From Casuarius casuarius (taxonomy: Eukaryota; Chordata; Aves; Casuariiformes; Casuariidae): a stretch of DNA of 64,000 bases. The DNA is taken from contig PTFA01000191.1 of the NCBI GenBank assembly GCA_003342895.1, positions 854,589 to 918,588 of the forward strand. Direction: 5' to 3'. The notes under the pieces were generated by a model. The model saw nothing but the letters and a program-made list of their open reading frames with translations. It made no database searches and was not told the origin of the DNA. Both the position numbers and the translations under genes were made by a program. Shown here piece by piece: positions 37,901-44,700 of the stretch. The first letter of the stretch is position 1; every line of letters starts with the position of its first letter.

Positions 37901-40859
37901 CAGCTACCTTTCAAAATGCTATAGCCAAGAGAGATTAAGGAACATCCCAAAACTGAAAAGGAAGCTTGAACAAAAGCTGAGGAAGCCTACAGTGTATCTT
38001 CAAAAATTATTCCAGTTTCCTGTATTTTATTGTCCCATTTCACATTTGAGTATCCTTCTTATCCATCCTTATACGGGATTTAATATCTACAAATAAAAAA
38101 ATCACTTACTGCAAAATCCTATTATTAGCTACAGGCTTTTCAGATGACAAAAAAAGAGTGCGTTTACACCAGAAGATAGCTTTTATCTAGATCTCATCAA
38201 TATTGACTCTAATAGAGACTCAGTAGCAAAGGCTTCAGCACAAATTGAACTAAAGTTTCTGGTAAATTATTGTTATGTACTTCATTTGGCAGTCCTCAAT
38301 TAACATCACATAACTACGTTTTTGCTATTGTTACCCATGCTAGCTATATCAAAGCAAGATTTAGCATGCCTTCCTGTGCCATGATCATGCTTTCATTTTG
38401 CTGTACAATCCTACCCAAGAGACAGAAGAGTACTAAGGGAGGATGTGTAGTGATAGGAACATTCAGGTTCTCAATCTAACAACTGAATATGACTTTCACA
38501 CTATTTCAAGTGAAGTTCAGCGATATGCATGTCCAACAGAGTCTGTATGAAAAATATGCATCTTACTAGATGCACTTCGAATTAGCATTCGTGTGTTTGA
38601 AAGAGTGTCTTTAGCTGCCTTAATAGTCTAGCTATCCATCCTATTCCATTTGTATTTTTTCCACTTATCTACATACGGAAGAGACTTTATAACAACAAAC
38701 ATCATAGGATTTCAAACCTCCACTCCTTCCAGAATAACTCCCAATTTTGTTAAGCAGCAGGTTTTCCAAGGTTAAGTAACCAGGAAGTTGTCACATAAAT
38801 ACATAAGCAAGCATTACAGATAGAGAAATAAAGGATCTCAAGTCTTTTTCTGCACATGCTAAGACTGTGTTGATTTACAAAGCATAAATAAACGCATGTT
38901 TCCTAACATCCCTAACACAGACCCAAAATAAATATCTCCTCTCACAAAAAACAAACAAAATTCCTACAACAAAACTGTTTGACATTGATATGTTGATCTA
39001 CTTCTAACNAAAATTCTTAGGTTATCTGACCATAAACAATTAAAATCACCTTCCTATTAACTACAGAGTGAAAAGTATTCCCAGAATACATCAGTTACAT
39101 GTACTTGACCAAGAAATGCAGTAGCTGTTCTTCAAAGAATTCTGCCAAAATGAAAACTACAAGTAGCTAAAAGTTCACAGCTTTGAGGTTTGAACATTCT
39201 GCTGTGACTAAATTTCTGGTTACTCTTTCGAGCAATATTAGGGTGTGGTCTTTTAACATTTAATTTTTTGCTTTAATTTACAAAATCCAAGCACATAACT
39301 TGAGTGCGTATTTTCTCTTTTAAAGTCTCAATTACTTTATAGTTACATGAAGTTTTTATTTACTATTTAACTTCTATGAGGAAGATACTTAGCCAATATA
39401 CATTGCACTCTGTCTCCCTATATGTTATGAATGCATATGCCCACATACATGCTGTCTTATAAGAGACCTGAGCACGTGCAGCTAAAATAGCACCTGAAAA
39501 TACAAAAGCAAAAAAGTAGTTTAGGAGATTCTGTTAAGTGATTTGTCCTGTCACATCAACTTTATAATGTCTGCACAAAGAATATACTCGATATTTACAA
39601 AGGGACTGGGAAGAAGAGGAGAAATCACCAGATGACATGAGTACTCCAGCAACATCAATGTTCTAGTAACAGCCCTATGAAAAAGTCAACAGACTATCAA
39701 GTACACAATTCTAGGCCACATCTTAATTCAAGGATTTCTTTGAGATAGAAGCTAAAGAGATATAAATATAGCATGCCAATCGTACAGGAGTTTTGATGTT
39801 GGGGTATAATCCATTCTACCGGGTCCTTTTGGTGAGAATTTAATATTAGAGAAATAGCTTAAATATTAATTCTACAAAGAAGTTGTCTCCTTTTAGCACA
39901 ATAAAATTCAATTTAAAAATATATATTTTAAAGAGACAGTAATCCTAACATCTGGTTAGCATACAAACACATCTGGTAGCATGCAAAATGGTTCAACTTC
40001 GACTGAAACATGAACAGTCAACCAGGGGGCAGGGCACAGCAAACTACCCACTGCTTAAAGGTTTGTCTCAGACAACAGCACACATCTACCAGTAATTTTT
40101 CTTCAGGAGGAGGAAAGAGAAAAAAGTTCCTTCTGGTTCCTCCACTGCTTTTGCCCAGCCTCAGTCTGACCTCTTTGTTAATGTGACGGATTAAAAAGTG
40201 GGAGGTTTGAGAACTATGAAGAGTTTGGTTCAAAACAGAAATGGGGGGGGGGGGTAGATTGTATTTTCTATACTATTAAACTGCTCAGTCACTCTCAAAA
40301 AATAGCCCCTCAGCTTACGCACACAGACATCAGACACGGCCTGCGAGCGAGCCCCCCTTGCTCCGAGGGGGTGCTACCACCCCGCTCAGGCACCTGCTGC
40401 CACCGCGCTGCTCCCGCGCTTCGCGCCCCGGACGGCCGGGCGCGCGGCGGCGCGGCGGCCCTTCCCCCACCCGGGCAGCAGCGGGGCGCCTACCCCCCCC
40501 CACCCCCGGAGACCTGGGTGCCTCCGCGAGAGGCGCGCGAAGGAGAGAGCGCTCGGGGGAGGCCGGGGGGTCCCCGCGCGCAGACTCTCGCTCCCGCGGC
40601 CCCCAGACCTGCGGATTTTAACCCGCTCCTGAGACAGCAGCAGCAGGGGCGGCGGCACCTTCGCCCGCGCGAGCCCGGGCCTGCCCCCGACCCCGACCTC
40701 TCCCGCCTCGGCGGTGCCCCGGAGCCGCCGAGCCCCCCCGCCCAGCGACTCACCGAGGAGCGCCCTGAGGTGCTTGAGGCGGGTCAGCACGTCCTTCTTG
40801 GGGTCCAGCGCTTTCTGCGTGGACTTCTTGACATCCCCGTGGCTCTTTCTGGAGAACAT
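4381..40859 (-). CDS. RALGAPA2: RALGAPA2, N-terminal coding part (spliced, exons 1-7, gene runs off the left edge)
   Basis: Ral GTPase-activating protein catalytic subunit alpha-2. Known family role: it pairs with RALGAPB to form a TSC1/2-like heterodimer that switches off RALA and RALB by stimulating GTP hydrolysis. The catalytic RapGAP domain is at the C terminus of a protein of roughly 1,870 residues in human. What I see: seven minus-strand exons (40859-40754, 25203-25093, 24424-24375, 10702-10645, 7632-7589, 6665-6488, 4496-4381) whose joined length is 663 bases, or 221 codons with no stop. All junctions agree in phase and introns are GT-AG. Telling peptides are [43 protein letters not shown] and [19 protein letters not shown]. 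They fit alpha-2 better than the paralogue RALGAPA1, which I recall starting [16 protein letters not shown] and lacking KIYPEE. No frameshift or ambiguous base falls in these exons. The region is N-terminal to all known catalytic sequence. Confidence 0.96.
4497..6487 (-). other. RALGAPA2: RALGAPA2 intron 6
   Basis: A 1,991-bp GT-AG intron with donor GTAAGT and acceptor TATTTTAG. It holds the AT palindrome at 4966-5007. The minus-strand frame at 5162-5407 shows no family similarity and is probably chance. Nothing else is recognisable. Confidence 0.9.
4962..5014. repeat. AT-repeat block with a 42-bp perfect palindrome
   Basis: Blocks of alternating TA are separated by A6 (4977-4982) and T6 (4991-4996), centred on TATATATA (4983-4990). 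By hand pairing, 4966-5007 is a perfect inverted repeat, so it could extrude as a cruciform. It is flanked by T5 on both sides. Such blocks are unstable in length and are frequent sites of assembly error. Confidence 0.85.
6488..6665 (-). CDS. RALGAPA2: RALGAPA2 exon 6
   Basis: At 178 bases this is the largest exon in the window. The acceptor CCTTGTAG precedes 6665 and the consensus donor GTAAGT follows 6488. It enters in phase 0 and leaves in phase 1. It encodes [20 protein letters not shown], then [36 protein letters not shown] and SLD. The first two thirds are strongly conserved. The part after SRGPCTL differs more from human (LETLINPSPSVAD there), as expected for a linker. The Leu/Trp-rich helix [10 protein letters not shown] is typical of the armadillo-like N-terminal region of RalGAP alpha subunits. 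Confidence 0.96.
6666..7588 (-). other. RALGAPA2: RALGAPA2 intron 5
   Basis: A 923-bp intron with donor GTATTT and acceptor CCTTGTAG. The overlapping frames at 6826-7089 (+) and 6988-7182 (-) have no recognisable product. I see nothing else in it. Confidence 0.88.
7589..7632 (-). CDS. RALGAPA2: RALGAPA2 exon 5
   Basis: A 44-base exon, the smallest in this window. The acceptor CTAATCCAG lies before 7632 and the donor GTATTT follows 7589. It enters in phase 1 (G|GG, Gly) and leaves in phase 0. It encodes [14 protein letters not shown], nearly identical to the family sequence [14 protein letters not shown]. The donor departs from consensus at +4 to +6 (TTT instead of AGT), so it is relatively weak, but the phase and the peptide leave little doubt. 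Confidence 0.94.
7633..10644 (-). other. RALGAPA2: RALGAPA2 intron 4
   Basis: A 3,012-bp intron with donor GTAAGA and acceptor CTAATCCAG. It contains two isolated ambiguous bases (8425 and 8580). The plus-strand frame at 8680-8898 is lysine-rich low complexity from an A-rich tract (K and P homopolymers) and is not a convincing protein. No repeat or RNA gene was recognised. Confidence 0.88.
10645..10702 (-). CDS. RALGAPA2: RALGAPA2 exon 4
   Basis: This exon has 58 bases. The acceptor TTTCCCGCAG precedes 10702 and the donor GTAAGA follows 10645. It enters in phase 0 and leaves in phase 1. It encodes [19 protein letters not shown] plus the first base of a Gly codon. The human alpha-2 equivalent reads [20 protein letters not shown], so the match is unambiguous despite the small size. 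It is separated from exon 3 by an intron of 13.7 kb. Confidence 0.95.
12436..12478. repeat. TA/CA compound microsatellite
   Basis: An alternating TA tract passes into a CA tract and back into TA over 43 bases. It is intronic (intron 3) and probably length-polymorphic. Confidence 0.9.
13899..13945. repeat. TA/CA microsatellite ending in a 16-bp palindrome
   Basis: A TA run leads into a CA run (to 13929) and then a perfect 16-bp palindrome, GTACATATATATGTAC (13930-13945). The whole block is alternating purine-pyrimidine. The Tyr/Ile/Thr/His-rich frame across it is an artefact of the repeat. Confidence 0.9.
15238..15260 (-). repeat. Four-tract G-quadruplex motif in RALGAPA2 sense strand (intron 3)
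   Basis: The plus strand reads C4-A-C5-A-C5-A-C6. The minus strand, which is the RALGAPA2 sense strand, is therefore G6-T-G5-T-G5-T-G4, with four G-tracts and single-base loops. That is a textbook high-stability quadruplex pattern in DNA and in the intronic RNA. The plus strand would be a candidate i-motif. Confidence 0.88.
23220..23246. repeat. Perfect 10-bp stem, 7-nt loop hairpin
   Basis: The left arm AAAACGAGCC (23220-23229), a 7-base loop and the right arm GGCTCGTTTT (23237-23246) are exactly complementary. The arms contain a CpG each, unusual in this AT-rich intron. The hairpin lies about 1.1 kb downstream of exon 3 in the direction of transcription. I recognise no RNA family. Confidence 0.8.
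24375..24424 (-). CDS. RALGAPA2: RALGAPA2 exon 3
   Basis: A short 50-base exon. The acceptor TGTCTTGCAG lies before 24424 and the consensus donor GTAAGT follows 24375. It enters in phase 1 and leaves in phase 0. It completes a Gly codon and encodes [16 protein letters not shown], almost identical to the family sequence. One residue is missing next to the junction (human alpha-2 reads GNNKSQ, here GNKSQ), which may be a real one-codon difference or a junction slip in my recollection of human. The exon is too short to stand out as an ORF and was found by matching the protein family. Confidence 0.95.
24425..25092 (-). other. RALGAPA2: RALGAPA2 intron 2
   Basis: A 668-bp intron with donor GTAAGT and acceptor TGTCTTGCAG. 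It contains a perfect full CRE palindrome, TGACGTCA (24506-24513), about 80 bases before exon 3. That could bind CREB/ATF factors or be chance. The minus-strand frame at 24600-24842 has no recognised similarity. Confidence 0.88.
25093..25203 (-). CDS. RALGAPA2: RALGAPA2 exon 2
   Basis: This exon has 111 bases. The acceptor TCCTCAG precedes 25203 and the donor GTAAGT follows 25093. It enters in phase 1, so the split codon G|AT encodes Asp, and it leaves in phase 1. It encodes a segment containing [20 protein letters not shown] and ending LENSLKQK, the family's aromatic-rich N-terminal helical segment. Compared with human alpha-2 as I remember it, there are conservative changes near the start (IVDGS against NVDAN) and at [11 protein letters not shown]. 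The exon is only 668 bp from exon 3 but more than 15 kb from exon 1. Confidence 0.96.
25841..25900 (+). repeat. Six perfect tandem copies of a 10-bp unit
   Basis: The unit GGGGCAGAGA is repeated six times without a mismatch, preceded by extra G bases and followed by GTGAGC and a CpG-alternating run (25906-25917). Perfect identity implies recent expansion. The reading frame through it ([10 protein letters not shown] repeats) is an artefact of the repeat. Confidence 0.95.
26010..26027. repeat. 18-bp perfect palindrome
   Basis: ATAAGACTATAGTCTTAT equals its own reverse complement. It lies between the decamer array and the polypurine tract. No known binding site was recognised. Confidence 0.85.
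26045..26092 (+). repeat. 48-base polypurine tract
   Basis: Every base from 26045 to 26092 is A or G, beginning with A and G6 and ending in an A-run. It is followed by CCACACCCACACCC-type sequence and a G8 run (26129-26136). Long polypurine runs can form triplex (H-DNA). In the RALGAPA2 transcript this tract would be polypyrimidine. Confidence 0.85.
27217..27230. repeat. Short CA microsatellite
   Basis: Seven AC dinucleotides, preceded by a CpG-containing alternating purine-pyrimidine stretch (GCACATGCGTGTGCGCACAT). Intronic (intron 1). Confidence 0.85.
32600..32609 (+). repeat. A-run followed by G10 homopolymer
   Basis: A homopurine stretch in which an A-rich run passes directly into ten G. 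It is likely to vary in length and to cause sequencing errors. Confidence 0.85.
34638..34661 (+). repeat. G-quadruplex-type tract in intron 1 (template strand)
   Basis: The tract reads G9-T-G6-T-G7. Splitting the long runs gives at least four G3 tracts with very short loops. The G-rich strand is the template for RALGAPA2, so the RNA would carry the C-rich complement. Confidence 0.85.
40243..40254 (+). repeat. G12 homopolymer
   Basis: Twelve consecutive G on the plus strand, about 500 bases downstream of exon 1 in the direction of RALGAPA2 transcription. Confidence 0.9.
40754..40859 (-). CDS. RALGAPA2: RALGAPA2 exon 1 (coding part, start codon)
   Basis: The start codon is at 40859-40857 on the minus strand. 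The exon encodes 35 complete codons beginning [20 protein letters not shown] and ending LRALL, plus one base. The donor is GTGAGT directly after 40754, so the exon ends in phase 1. The start context has G at -3 and T at +4, which is adequate but not optimal. I chose this ATG because the family is known to begin MFS(R/K)(R/K)[10 protein letters not shown]. The basic, lysine-rich start has no signal peptide or membrane segment, as expected for a cytosolic GAP subunit. The exon lies inside the CpG island. Reading on past the donor gives a proline- and glycine-rich frame that is clearly intronic. Confidence 0.96.
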
Positions 40860-41180
40860 CCCGCGGCGGGGGAGGGGGTGCAGGGACCCGAGGGGGCGGC
40901 GGGGGAGGTCAGGCAGGAGGAGACGCCGGGTCAGGGCGATCCTCTGTGGCCAGCGGCGGCGGCCGAAGAGACCCCGCGCGGGGGGTTTTCACGGAAGAGG
41001 GGCCGGGCGGGCAGATCCCCGCCCGCTCGCCGGCCGCCCCGCGCCCTGGCTGAGGGAAGAGGAGCTCCTCGGCCGCGCCCGTTGCCCGCGCGCGGAGGAA
41101 GGAAGGGGGCAGAGAGCCTCCTCGCGCTGCGAGGGAGGAGACCGGCCGGCTGCGGGGGGCAGGTGCGTGCGGCAACGGGG

Positions 41181-41440
41181 NNNNNNNNNNNNNNNNNNNN
41201 NNNNNNNNNNNNNNNNNNNNNNNNNNNNNNNNNNNNNNNNNNNNNNNNNNNNNNNNNNNNNNNNNNNNNNNNNNNNNNNNNNNNNNNNNNNNNNNNNNNN
41301 NNNNNNNNNNNNNNNNNNNNNNNNNNNNNNNNNNNNNNNNNNNNNNNNNNNNNNNNNNNNNNNNNNNNNNNNNNNNNNNNNNNNNNNNNNNNNNNNNNNN
41401 NNNNNNNNNNNNNNNNNNNNNNNNNNNNNNNNNNNNNNNN
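41181..41440. other. Assembly gap (260 N)
   Basis: A continuous run of N in the most GC-rich sequence of the window, 321 bases upstream of the RALGAPA2 start codon. The length may be an estimate. Probable content is GC-rich 5' UTR or core promoter. Confidence 0.99.
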
Positions 41441-41454
41441 CGCCGCTCGGGAAA

Positions 41455-41473
41455 ACTACAGCCCCCAGCGTGC
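41455..41473 (+). promoter_or_regulatory. ZNF143/THAP11-type motif, copy 1
   Basis: ACTACAGCCCCCAGCGTGC closely follows the known promoter motif ACTACAnnTCCCAGCATGC bound by ZNF143 and THAP11 in CpG-island promoters. It lies just beyond the gap, upstream of RALGAPA2. Assignment is by consensus only. Confidence 0.65.
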
Positions 41474-41519
41474 AGCGCGCGCGCGACGCCCGCCGCGGGG
41501 CGGTGCGGAACGGCGCGGG

Positions 41520-41538
41520 GCGTGCTGGGACTTGTAGG
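41520..41538 (-). promoter_or_regulatory. ZNF143/THAP11-type motif, copy 2 (opposite orientation)
   Basis: The minus strand reads CCTACAAGTCCCAGCACGC, again close to the CTACAnnTCCCAGCATGC core. It faces copy 1, with 46 bases between them. Two copies in one island make chance less likely. Confidence 0.65.
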
Positions 41539-41626
41539 CGCTGGGAGGCTGCCTGGGGGCGCGGGGCGGTGGCACCCGCAGGGGCGCTGCCGCCCCCAAG
41601 GAGCGCCATGGAGATCGCTGTCTGTC

Positions 41627-41636
41627 CCTTATAAGG
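41627..41636. promoter_or_regulatory. Perfect CArG box (SRF-type)
   Basis: CCTTATAAGG fits CC(A/T)6GG exactly and is palindromic. It is set in otherwise very GC-rich sequence, about 770 bases upstream of the RALGAPA2 start codon as assembled. It could instead act as a TATA-like element (TTATAAGG) for a transcript in either direction. Confidence 0.5.
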
Positions 41637-41780
41637 CGCCCGCCCACATCGCTCTGCCCCTGGGACCCCGAAAAGTCTGTGCCCCACAGGCAGGGTGGCA
41701 TCGAGAGGGCCCACTCTGCTGCAGGGGCACTGCCATCCCAGTGGGGCCCCCTCCATCGCGCGGCTGCCCGCCCCATGACT

Positions 41781-44700
41781 AGCTTTTGGCTGCCAGCCTA
41801 AGGCTCACGACCCTCTAGATTTAAAAAGAGCGGTTGCTGCCCGAGACCAAACGCCTGGTCCCTTACTTCAGAGGCCAAGGGAGCTGGTGATGCCCTTNGG
41901 CGCTGGCCTGCCCAGCCTGCGACCAGAGAGGAGCGCTTCCAGCAGGCACGGCCCAGCACCAGCTCCCCTAATTCCTTGCACAGAATTCCTCTGTATGAGC
42001 GTCACGTTTTCTCACAAAAACCGTACTTGCAATGCCTGCGTAATCACTATTTCTTTCTTTACAGGTACATTAGGTGTATTTGAAAACCCAGCTTTGTGCC
42101 AGGGCTTTTGGACGGCAAGTAGCAACCGGCCAGATTTCACAGTAAGCATAGCTGGGCTGTGGGGACAGTTAGGTTAAAAACAGAGGGAGTAAAATGTACT
42201 TGTTCAGGTGTTTGGAGTGTAATGCACCATTTGGAATTTGCACATAAATTCACTGGATCTTATTTATTGGAAAAATCTTCATGTTTTGAATAACTGCTTA
42301 TGCTGTAAATATGTAAATAATAAGCCATGCTTTCACTCCTATAATACCTAGTAAAGATAAAAAACTAAGGGGATTTGTAGTTATGCAACAAAAGCAGGTT
42401 TTGTCCCAGAGTTACAGGCCCAAAGGGTTTCATTTGAAGGTCCCAGGATCCTTTCGGGAGAACTCCTGGGCAGAAAAGTAAATTTTAATAAATACCAAGG
42501 CAGGATGAGGACCTATGAAAGAAAACCATTTGTTCACACAAAGATACTTTACTTATATTTCTTAGTTTTTAATGAAATTTACTTTTTAATTAATTGTTAT
42601 ATATTTATATAAATAGATTCTTTAATGGTGAATCATTGTAAAAAAAAAAATCACAAAAATTATTATTGTTAGGACTGGCAAATATGTTACTACCACATGT
42701 CACTTCCTGTGGGTCCACTCTGNGATCATTTCTTCCATTAAGGTCTGAGGTCACCAAAGCAACAGATCCACAGTCGTTTGAACAGGGCATAAAACACATC
42801 CTGCTAATCAGAGGACAAGCCCAGCTTCTCGGTTGCTTGAGAGCCACCATTAACACAGCCATGCAGCAAATGAGATCAAGGAACTGATCTGTATGCAAAC
42901 TAAACAGACAAATAAACAAGCAGCTTGGGTTTATGATGGGTTAAACTGATTATGGAAATACGGCATGGCATGTAACTTCTTGATGTGGCGACTTCAGCAC
43001 TAAAGCCGGCTTATGATGTTTGTGCCTCCGCAGCATGTTTCTATCCCTGTGGTCTGTAGCACATCAGTGATCTCTGGTGCAAGGAGGAGGAGCAACAATG
43101 GAGGAGAGGAGGAATTTCCCAAGCTAGCATCCTTAACAAAGCCAGCACCTTTTGTAAGGTAGACAAGGAAGTTACACCCATTTAAATTCCATCTATTTTC
43201 ATACTAGTTTTAGTTTAGTGGTAAAGAGGCTGATTACATTTTAGTTTAATTCAAGCCCTCATCCATTTAAATTAAACTGAAATAAAGCTAGTTTACTGTT
43301 ATGCTGGGCACCATAGAGCTGAATGGAACAGCTCTGAAAGATTTTTTATTTGGAATATGTCCTTTCATCACAATCAAGCCAGTCTGGAACAGTTTGATGT
43401 CATTCAGATTCCTCTGGAAAACGGTAAGGGTTTGTTCCTTGCCAAGAAGAATTTGGAACCTGCCTGATTTCTTGCCAGTTTCTTTGCCTTATTCTGAAAC
43501 GGGTTGTCTTGTGGGCTGGCTCAGAATCAGGGACCTTAAAGCTGTATTCAGATATTTTTAAAATCTGGGTGATGTATTCCAAATAAGGTCAATAATCAAA
43601 TGCCACTGTATCTTCCATGAAACAGAATTCCCAGTCTAGGTTTATTGCATTTACTTTATTTAAATTTTTTTTATTATTCAGTTAATCCAGTGTAACTTTC
43701 TTCTGAAATCATGGCTTCCCAGCCACTGCCTCACTGATTTTGGGGAGGATAGGAAGGTGGTTGTAGACCGTATTCATGAGGGCTGCTGCTTATGGTGTGT
43801 GTATTCTGGGTCACACACTACAGATGTCACCATGGCATGGCACTACCTTTCCCCCCTTTGTAGCACAGCTGGATTCTTGCTCTGGAAGGCTGCGAGCAAT
43901 GACTGGCCTTGACGATGAAAACTGAGAGCAGACCTCTTTTTGATAGACCAGCGTTTGTGAATTCTGGTGTATCTGATCAGTTAGATTTATTCTCTGTTCT
44001 GAACTGTATTGAAATTCTTACATTTCCAGCACAGAAAAAAAAAAATCTTTTTTTTTAACTTTGTAGTGAATCTTATATTATTACCCTATAGTGTCACCAA
44101 ACCTTGTGATACTCATGCTACTCTTAAGGATCCAGTTCCTGGAGTCATAGGAATAGGAATAGTACTGATACTCAGCTTTTTTAAAATAAAACTGTAATCC
44201 TTTCTGTTATACAGAGAAGTTTGAAAGCGTGACCTCAGAATCAGAACGTGAGAAGTTAATTGTCTTTTAATAGTCTGTTGTTTCAGAGCCTGCTTAAGGT
44301 TTACAATAGTTCATATTTCATACTCTTCTCATACCATTGTTATACAATGTTTCATGCTGGGAAAAGTTAAAAATCTTGAACAGTTGTCTAAAATTATTTG
44401 TCATGTGTTGCAAATTGAGTGTCTGAAGCTTCCTGAGAAGAGTGAATTAGCTCATTCCAGCTTTTCTCTTTCACTGCCACAAATCAATACATGCAGTTGG
44501 CTAGGGAAGCACATGGCTAAAATCTTGGCTTGCTCTTTTCTTTTTTCTTTTTTTTTCTTTTTTCTTTTAATTGATTTAGAAAAATAGCTTTCAGTTTGTC
44601 TCTTCTGGTAATTTCTGATCTTTCCGTTTTTCTTTTTCTGCTTTGTTAAGAAAGAATCACTGCCGTTGAAGATAAAGCAGTTGTGACTATTTAGCTGTTC

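Larger units (their letters stand above)
25204..40753 (-). other. RALGAPA2: RALGAPA2 intron 1
   Basis: A 15,550-bp intron with donor GTGAGT inside the CpG island and acceptor TCCTCAG. It holds a low-complexity cluster at 25841-26136, a CA repeat at 27217-27230, poly-G runs at 32600-32609 and 40243-40254, and a G4-type tract at 34638-34661. Isolated N bases are at 28560, 30749, 35071 and 39009. The opposing frames near 27353-27723 and the frame at 35259-35603 have no recognisable domain. No nested gene or transposon was recognised. Confidence 0.88.
40340..41780. promoter_or_regulatory. RALGAPA2: CpG-island promoter of RALGAPA2
   Basis: GC content and CpG density rise abruptly from the AT-rich intron at about 40340 and fall back near 41780. 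CGCG and GGCGG motifs are common throughout. The island covers exon 1 (40754-40859), the first part of intron 1 and about 0.9 kb of upstream flank. It is interrupted by the assembly gap 41181-41440. This is the normal architecture of a TATA-less housekeeping promoter. The start site cannot be placed from sequence alone. It should lie upstream of 40859 on the minus strand, possibly inside the gap. Long open frames on both strands here result from the absence of AT-rich stop codons and are not genes. Boundaries are by eye. Confidence 0.88.

Noticed and set aside
40371..41756. Long open frames on both strands across the CpG island (up to 388 codons)
   Set aside because: They run through the 260-N gap as X residues and consist of Pro/Arg/Gly/Ala-rich low complexity. 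GC-rich DNA has few stop codons. Only the short start segment of RALGAPA2 exon 1 is coding.
42605..42919. Overlapping frames on both strands around an ambiguous base
   Set aside because: Neither has recognisable similarity, each needs the N at 42723 to be read through, and opposite-strand ORF pairs are common by chance.
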